Positions 6,127 through 11,337 of a stretch of DNA of 11,337 bases are shown piece after piece. Source of the DNA: a candidate division NC10 bacterium SPGG6 (GTDB taxonomy: Bacteria > Methylomirabilota > Methylomirabilia > Methylomirabilales > CSP1-5); NCBI GenBank assembly GCA_001643535.1, contig LXTG01000103.1:6276-17612 (forward strand), written 5' to 3'. The translations under genes were made by a program, and so were the position numbers. Position 1 is the stretch's first letter, and every line of letters starts with the position of its first letter. The notes below the pieces were generated by a model, which saw only the letters and a list, made by a program, of their open reading frames with translations, searched no databases and was not told the DNA's origin.

Positions 6127-8271
6127 CTACTTCGGCCCGGCGTAAAGGGTGCGGTAACGGTCGTAGCTCCCCAAGACCCGTTTCACGTAGCGCCGGGTCT
6201 CACGATAGGGGATCTCCTCGATGAACGTTTCGGGGTCCTGGATGGGATGGTGGTCCTTGAGCCAGCGTCGAACGGCGCCGGGCCCGGCGTTATAGGCTGC
6301 CAGGGTGAGGACCAGGTCACCCCCGAACTCCTCATGGAGCTTGGCCAGGTAGCGCGTTCCGAGTGCGATATTGGGGCCGGGGGAGTCGAGGTCACCGAGA
6401 TTTGGGAGGCCCGTCTCGTGAGCCACGCGCGCCGCGGTGGTCGGCATAAGCTGCATCAGTCCCCGGGCCCCCGCCTGCGAAATGGCCGTGGGAGCAAAGG
6501 CGCTCTCCTCGCGAATGAGGGCGGTCACGAGGTAGGGATCGAGCGAAGTCTCTTTCACATATTGGTCGACCCAGGGCCAGAAGCCCCGAGGATACAGGAA
6601 AGACCAAAATGTGGTCATCGCCTCCTCTCTCCGGCCGGTTTTGATCAGGGTGAAGAAAGCGCGCCTTGCGACCGTGATCACCTTGTCAAACTCGTTTGCG
6701 CGAAAGAGCGCCTGACAGGCCTCCCATTGCAGGGCGATCTCGTGGGGGTGGACGGTCGCGAGGTCCCAGTACTCCGCTGCCGCCTCCGCCCAGATCCTCA
6801 GGTAGAAGAGTTCCCGGGCCCTGGCCTGCGCGAGGGACGAGCGACGCTTGGAGGGGGCAGGTCGTGTCGGCGAGAATCGCTCCGGCTTGAGTCTCAGACG
6901 CTCCCTCGCTCGCCATTCGTAGTACGGGTCGAGGGTGGCCTCCTTCAGCAGCCGCCGGTAGATCCTTTTCGCCAGGGAATGATTGCCGATCGCCTCTCGG
7001 AAACGTCCACGCCAGTAGAGCGCCTGGGCCGTTTGGGGGGATTGGGGGTAGTCCTGCAGGAGGTGTTTCAATTCGTGATCGGCCTGCTGGAGCTTTCTCT
7101 GGCGGTAAAGCAACCACGCTCGGCGCCACCGGGCAGTATCCCCCAGGCCCCCGTTGGGATAGAGGCGAAGCAGGCGAGCGTAGGCCTCGAGGGCCGCCTT
7201 ATCCCTCCCCCGCTCCTCTTGGTTTAAGCCGATAAGATACAGGGCATCATCGGCCAGCTTGCTCCGAGGAAATAGGGCGAGGATCCGATCCAGATAGGCA
7301 ATCGCCTGGAAATACTTCCCTGATCGGAGGGAGGCCCTCCCCATGAGAAAGAGGGCCTTCACCTGGAGGGGGGTGCGCACGGCGGGACCGGTCAAGGGGA
7401 GAACGGCGGCGATAGTCTGAGGGTATGCTTTTGTGGCGAACAGGCTGCGTCCCAGGAGGAGCAGGATCTCTTCGTTTTCAGGGTCAATTTCGAGAAGAGG
7501 GGTAAGGGCAGCCGCTGCCTCGCGGTACTTCCCCTCTCGATAGAGGGCCCTGGTCCGGAGGAGGTGCTCGTCGGGGGTGATGGTCGTCAGGAGCAGGGTC
7601 TCTTGGAGGAGGCGCTCTGCCTCGGCGGCGGCGGGGTCTGTCGGGAAGCGGATATAAAGGCGCTTCAGGAAGGGTGCTGCCTCCCGGTCCCGCTCCAAGG
7701 CGAGGAAGTGTTTCGCGAGGAGCAGGGAGGCCTCTGGGGCCAAGGCTGATGCCGGATAGCGGTGCAGAAAGTGGAGCAAGGCCCTTTCCGCGTCCTCAGG
7801 CTGCTCAATTTCCAGATAGATCATGGCAAGGCGGAACTGGGCTTCCTCGGCGAGGCGGCTATTTGGGTAGCGGGCTAAGAGGCGCGAGAGCAGGACAATG
7901 GCTTTGCTCTGGTCCTTGAGTGCGACGGCCGCCTGGGCGGCATAGGACATGGCGTAATCGGCCAAAAGGTCGTACTCGGTTGCGGCCTGCTCGAGGAGCG
8001 GGAGGGCATCCACCGGTCGATCTAATTGCAACAGGCAATACCCGGTGAGAAAGTTGACGCGTGGCTGGATGGCTTCGGGAGGCGGATGCGGGAGGGCTTG
8101 AAACGCCTGAAGGGCCGCTGGACAATCGTTGGATTCCAAGGCCACCAGGGCCTGATCAAAGGCGGGCGGAATCTCGGTGGCGAGGGCCTCCACGGACCCG
8201 AGGCAAAAGGTAAGAAGGAGTACGGGCCATGCCTTCAAGCTGCCTCTCCACTCTACCCATTTCCCTGTCAT
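6127..8271 (-). CDS. slt: Exported soluble lytic murein transglycosylase with TPR-like repeats
   Basis: This 714-residue protein is predicted to cleave peptidoglycan glycan strands non-hydrolytically, leaving 1,6-anhydromuramoyl ends, in the periplasm. The N-terminus has a signal peptide: Lys13, a hydrophobic stretch WPVLLLTFCLG, and an ALA cleavage site near residue 31. Residues of about 33-470 are repeated helical hairpins of TPR type (for example DDALYLIGLNQEERGRDKAA). The C-terminal 130 residues are the SLT domain, with catalytic E589 in EESAF, GLMQLMPTTA, NIALGTRYL and LAAYNAGPGAV. The Cys in the leader lacks a lipobox, so it is not a lipoprotein. The start is uncertain. ATG at 8271 is 9 bp after mtnA but has only a weak Shine-Dalgarno. 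TTG at 8238 has GGAG 7 bases upstream and gives a more typical leader starting MKAWPVLLL (703 residues). Confidence 0.93.
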   Translation of the reverse strand: MTGKWVEWRGSLKAWPVLLLTFCLGSVEALATEIPPAFDQALVALESNDCPAALQAFQALPHPPPEAIQPRVNFLTGYCLLQLDRPVDALPLLEQAATEYDLLADYAMSYAAQAAVALKDQSKAIVLLSRLLARYPNSRLAEEAQFRLAMIYLEIEQPEDAERALLHFLHRYPASALAPEASLLLAKHFLALERDREAAPFLKRLYIRFPTDPAAAEAERLLQETLLLTTITPDEHLLRTRALYREGKYREAAAALTPLLEIDPENEEILLLLGRSLFATKAYPQTIAAVLPLTGPAVRTPLQVKALFLMGRASLRSGKYFQAIAYLDRILALFPRSKLADDALYLIGLNQEERGRDKAALEAYARLLRLYPNGGLGDTARWRRAWLLYRQRKLQQADHELKHLLQDYPQSPQTAQALYWRGRFREAIGNHSLAKRIYRRLLKEATLDPYYEWRARERLRLKPERFSPTRPAPSKRRSSLAQARARELFYLRIWAEAAAEYWDLATVHPHEIALQWEACQALFRANEFDKVITVARRAFFTLIKTGRREEAMTTFWSFLYPRGFWPWVDQYVKETSLDPYLVTALIREESAFAPTAISQAGARGLMQLMPTTAARVAHETGLPNLGDLDSPGPNIALGTRYLAKLHEEFGGDLVLTLAAYNAGPGAVRRWLKDHHPIQDPETFIEEIPYRETRRYVKRVLGSYDRYRTLYAGPK

Positions 8272-8280
8272 CGCTCGCTG

Positions 8281-9345
8281 CTATGGGGGGACGGAAGGGG
8301 ACCCAGAGAGCGCTTGGATGGCCTCGGCGAAGGGGGGATAGAGGACCCCCCGGTCCGTGATGAGTGCACTCACCAACCCTGCGGGTGTGACGTCGAAGGC
8401 GGGGTTGGCCGCCGGGAAACCGGGCGGCGCAATCGAAACACCTGCGATCGTGGTGACCTCGTGAGGGGCCCGCTCTTCGATAGGAATCTGGTCGCCCGCG
8501 GACAAGCCGAGGTCCACGGTCGAAAACGGAGCAGCGACGTAGAACGGGATATTGTGGTACCGGCAGAGGACCGCCAGGGTGTACGTCCCGATCTTGTTCG
8601 CCACGTCCCCGTTCTTGGCGATCCGATCCGCCCCGACGATGACCGCTTGCACCTCCCCGCGCCGCATGAAGTCCCCGGCCATGCTGTCGGTGATGAGGCG
8701 AGAAGGAATTCCCAGGCGGTCGAGTTCCCAGGCAGTAAGCCGGGCCCCCTGCAGCACTGGCCGCGTTTCATCCACCAGGACCTGAATCCGTTTTCCCCGT
8801 TCCCAGGCCGCCCGGATGACGCCGAGACCGGTCCCGTACCCGACCGTTGCCAGCGCCCCCGTATTACAGTGGGTGAGAATGGTGGCGCCGTTTTCGATCA
8901 ACCTCTGGCCATGCTCCCCGATAGCGCGATTGCAGGCCAGATCTTCTTGGTGCATCTTCAATGCTTCCTCGACAAGGCGCTGCTTGAGGGCGGGCAGGGA
9001 AAGGTCCCGGTGCTTCTCGGCCACCGTCGAAATCCGCTCCAACCCCCAGAAGAGGTTTCTCGCTGTGGGGCGCGTGTTGGCCAGCATATCGGCGATCCCT
9101 TTGAGGTCGCGGAGGAAGGTGGTCACATCGGTCGCTTGGAGTCTGTGGGCCCCCAGGGCCAGTCCCATGGCTGCGGCCACACCGAGGGCCGGGGCGCCCC
9201 GGATGCGGAGGCTTCTGATCGCCTCGGCCACTGCTTCTGCGTCCCGGCACTCCACATAGACCTCTTCCTGAGGGAGGCGCGTCTGGTCGAGGAGGCAGAC
9301 GCCGCCATCGGGAAGCCACGTAAGAGTTCGGATTTCTTGGGTCAT
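8281..9345 (-). CDS. mtnA: S-methyl-5-thioribose-1-phosphate isomerase
   Basis: MtnA converts methylthioribose-1-phosphate to methylthioribulose-1-phosphate in the methionine salvage pathway, which recycles the methylthioadenosine left by polyamine and related syntheses. The 354-residue length is normal. Family signatures are RIRGAPALGVAAAMG (48-62), TRPTARNL, THCNTGALATVGYGTGLGVI with the catalytic Cys160, DETRPVLQGARLTAWEL, and VGADRIAKNGDVANKIGTY with catalytic Asp240. Cys160 and Asp240 fall at the same numbers as in the Bacillus subtilis enzyme, so eIF2B-type relatives are unlikely. The ATG at 9345 follows GGGGAGGGG (9350-9358). It is the first gene of the minus-strand run, with its own candidate promoter. 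No other methionine salvage gene is in the window and no SAM-type riboswitch is visible upstream. Confidence 0.96.
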   Translation of the reverse strand: MTQEIRTLTWLPDGGVCLLDQTRLPQEEVYVECRDAEAVAEAIRSLRIRGAPALGVAAAMGLALGAHRLQATDVTTFLRDLKGIADMLANTRPTARNLFWGLERISTVAEKHRDLSLPALKQRLVEEALKMHQEDLACNRAIGEHGQRLIENGATILTHCNTGALATVGYGTGLGVIRAAWERGKRIQVLVDETRPVLQGARLTAWELDRLGIPSRLITDSMAGDFMRRGEVQAVIVGADRIAKNGDVANKIGTYTLAVLCRYHNIPFYVAAPFSTVDLGLSAGDQIPIEERAPHEVTTIAGVSIAPPGFPAANPAFDVTPAGLVSALITDRGVLYPPFAEAIQALSGSPSVPP

Positions 9346-9365
9346 TTTTCCCCTCCCCGTGCCTT

Positions 9366-9393
9366 ACACTAGCAGTCCTCCCCCCGCTGTCAA
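9366..9393 (-). promoter_or_regulatory. Sigma-70-type promoter for mtnA (extended -10)
   Basis: On the minus strand a perfect -35 box TTGACA (9388-9393) is followed by a 16-base spacer and TAGTGT (9366-9371). TGC directly precedes TAGTGT, forming an extended -10. The -10 itself matches only 3 of 6 consensus bases. Predicted initiation near 9359 leaves a very short leader that still includes the mtnA Shine-Dalgarno. Confidence 0.5.
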
Positions 9394-9513
9394 CGGAAAT
9401 GTTCCCTCGGCCCGCACTCCATTTCCCTCGAGAGATGGATGTCTCTCTGGGGTCGGCCGACTCCTGAATTTCCTCAAGGCAAGTGACCCATCGGACCGCA
9501 GGCGAGCACGCGT

Positions 9514-9531
9514 TGTCGGTACCGGCCGACA
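9514..9531. repeat. Inverted repeat TGTCGG-N6-CCGACA, candidate activator site
   Basis: These are two perfect 6-bp arms around 6 bases (TACCGG). The centre is about 125 bp upstream of the start site predicted for the sigma-54-type promoter, a usual distance for enhancer-binding activators. The core GGCCGAC is shared with the palindrome at 9452-9461. The protein that would bind is unknown. Confidence 0.4.
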
Positions 9532-9539
9532 GCATGTCG

Positions 9540-9568
9540 TCTTTCCGGTCAGTCTGTATTCTTTCCGG
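9540..9568. repeat. Direct repeat TCTTTCCGG, 20-bp period
   Basis: Identical 9-base copies lie at 9540-9548 and 9560-9568. The 20-bp period is about two helical turns, so both copies face the same side of DNA, as for a dimeric or cooperative regulator. They sit between the inverted repeat and the sigma-54-type promoter. Confidence 0.45.
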
Positions 9569-9592
9569 AGTCCCCCTCTGTCTCTCCTCTCG

Positions 9593-9605
9593 CAACTTGT
9601 TAATT
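9593..9605. promoter_or_regulatory. IHF-like DNA-bending site
   Basis: CAACTTGTTAATT matches the reverse IHF consensus (YAA-N4-TTGATW) with one mismatch, in an AT-rich patch of otherwise GC-rich DNA. It lies about 20 bp upstream of the -24 element, between the candidate activator sites and the promoter, where bending would bring an activator to sigma-54 polymerase. The motif is degenerate, so position is the stronger evidence. Confidence 0.35.
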
Positions 9606-9622
9606 CTTAAGGTACGTCTTTG

Positions 9623-9637
9623 TGGCACACTCCTTGC
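9623..9637 (+). promoter_or_regulatory. Sigma-54 (RpoN) -24/-12 promoter
   Basis: TGGCACACTCCTTGC matches the consensus TGGCACR-N4-TTGCW at every fixed base up to the final W, which is G here. The essential GG (9624-9625) and GC (9636-9637) have the required spacing. Transcription would begin near 9649, 47 bases before the ATG of the small membrane protein gene. There is no good sigma-70 promoter nearby on this strand. Confidence 0.65.
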
Positions 9638-9684
9638 GAAGGAAGATGAATCGAACCGTACGCGGCCTGATTGCAAACACGTTC

Positions 9685-9688
9685 GGAG
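9685..9688 (+). promoter_or_regulatory. Ribosome-binding site of the small membrane protein gene
   Basis: GGAG lies 7 bases before the ATG at 9696. This supports the 43-residue reading rather than longer frames opening upstream, which would begin before the predicted sigma-54 start site. Confidence 0.5.
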
Positions 9689-9695
9689 CAAGAGG

Positions 9696-9827
9696 ATGCT
9701 GAATCTTTACTATAGTGGGTTGATGTTCGTGATTCTGCTCTTCCCGTGGACCCTCGTTGGCCTGATGGTCGTGGGGGCCATTTGGGAGCGGGGGAAGGGC
9801 GGTTCGCACGTCCGAGTTCGCCCATAG
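9696..9827 (+). CDS. 43-residue single-pass membrane protein, unknown function
   Basis: The predicted protein has a short polar N-terminus (MLNLYY), one hydrophobic helix of about 24 residues (7-30, containing LLFPWTLVGLMVVG) and a basic tail (ERGKGGSHVRVRP). The positive-inside rule predicts the tail in the cytoplasm and the N-terminus outside. I do not recognise a family. Support for a real gene comes from context: a Shine-Dalgarno at proper spacing, a near-consensus sigma-54 promoter 59 bases upstream of the ATG, and an intrinsic terminator starting 8 bp after the TAG. It stands alone between mtnA (divergent) and groEL (convergent). Small membrane proteins of this type often act as subunits or modulators of larger membrane complexes or as stress-response factors; nothing here says which. 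Confidence 0.55.
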   Translation: MLNLYYSGLMFVILLFPWTLVGLMVVGAIWERGKGGSHVRVRP

Positions 9828-9834
9828 CAAAAGC

Positions 9835-9865
9835 AAAAACCCCCGGGGTCATCCCGGAGGTTTTT
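9835..9865. terminator. Bidirectional rho-independent terminator
   Basis: AAAAACCCCCGGG (9835-9847) pairs with CCCGGAGGTTTTT (9853-9865) with a single mismatch, around a 5-base loop (GTCAT). A T-tract follows the stem on each strand: TTTTT on plus, and TTTTTGCTTTTGC on minus. It lies between the convergent ends of the small membrane protein gene and groEL and should stop both; the minus-strand T-tract is the stronger. Confidence 0.88.
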
Positions 9866-9872
9866 GTGGAAA

Positions 9873-9904
9873 GCGAGGACGTCTCGCCAAAGGGGGTTCC
9901 CCCT
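9873..9904. other. Two extra hairpins in the groEL 3' untranslated region
   Basis: AGGGGG-TT-CCCCCT (9891-9904) and GCGAG-GACGT-CTCGC (9873-9887) are perfect short inverted repeats between the groEL stop and the terminator. Neither has its own T-tract. They could stabilise the groEL transcript 3' end or aid termination. Confidence 0.5.
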
Positions 9905-9921
9905 ATGGCCGCGTCTAGGCG

Positions 9922-11337
<1,416 letters not shown>

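Larger units (their letters stand above)
9394..9622. other. Intergenic region between the mtnA promoter and the sigma-54 promoter
   Basis: No convincing coding frame is seen on either strand. The stretch is rich in short symmetries. They include a 6-bp hairpin GAGAGA/TCTCTC (9430-9447), the 10-bp palindrome GTCGGCCGAC (9452-9461), the inverted repeat at 9514-9531, an overlapping hairpin to 9539, and a 9-bp direct repeat (9540 and 9560). A pyrimidine-rich tract lies at about 9567-9592, followed by an AT-rich patch at 9596-9610. This fits a regulatory region shared by divergent promoters. Known riboswitch cores (SAM, TPP, c-di-GMP) were looked for by eye and not found. Confidence 0.5.

Noticed and set aside
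5989..7227. 412-codon plus-strand frame opposite slt
   Set aside because: It mirrors the slt coding strand, has low-complexity composition and no recognisable domain. slt has a signal peptide, repeats and an intact catalytic domain in its own frame.
8026..9372. 448-codon plus-strand frame opposite mtnA and slt
   Set aside because: mtnA is unambiguous, with Cys160 and Asp240 in place. The antisense frame is a GC-driven shadow.
9394..9622. c-di-GMP (GEMM) or SAM riboswitch in the mtnA upstream region
   Set aside because: There are scattered similarities such as GGCAAG and ACCGCAGGC on the plus strand, but the GAAA tetraloop and receptor segments are missing. No SAM-I core is present on the minus strand.
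9646..9702. 18-codon leader-like frame overlapping the small membrane protein start
   Set aside because: Its ATG lies just upstream of the predicted sigma-54 initiation point, and the peptide shows no regulatory codon run. The overlap is probably chance.

Overview
This is 11.3 kb of compact, GC-rich bacterial chromosome. Genes are closely packed, and GTG and TTG starts occur alongside ATG. The content is housekeeping and metabolic: GroEL, CoaBC, ThiD, MtnA, a lytic transglycosylase and a family 4 uracil-DNA glycosylase. The TPR-rich transglycosylase with a signal peptide and a sigma-54-type promoter fit a Gram-negative, possibly uncultivated lineage such as NC10/Methylomirabilota, Rokubacteria or Nitrospirota. 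That placement is a guess from style; nothing here fixes the taxon. There is no insertion sequence, phage gene, CRISPR array, tRNA or rRNA.

Left third, plus strand (1-3123): a broken or partial carboxymuconolactone-decarboxylase-like gene, a HAD-type hydrolase, a GHMP-family sugar kinase (4-bp overlap with the HAD gene), a fumarylacetoacetate-hydrolase-family gene interrupted by one in-frame TAG, and a small CDGSH iron-sulfur protein. The very short spacings indicate one transcript. It probably serves a small-molecule or sugar-phosphate pathway whose substrate cannot be read from the sequence.

Middle (3181-9345), minus strand, converging on the first block: transcription order is mtnA (methionine salvage), slt (peptidoglycan lytic transglycosylase), thiD (thiamine), coaBC (coenzyme A) and a family 4 uracil-DNA glycosylase. 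These functions are unrelated and likely form a housekeeping run. A sigma-70-like extended -10 promoter lies just upstream of mtnA. A tandem 7-bp repeat fills the thiD/coaBC gap.

Right end: the 576 bp between mtnA and groEL hold no large gene but look like a complete small transcription unit. Reading rightward it has inverted and direct repeats, an IHF-like site, a near-consensus sigma-54 -24/-12 promoter, a well-placed Shine-Dalgarno, a 43-residue single-pass membrane protein and a bidirectional rho-independent terminator. This is the most interesting and least explained part of the window. The last feature is groEL on the minus strand, missing about 73 N-terminal residues at the window edge.
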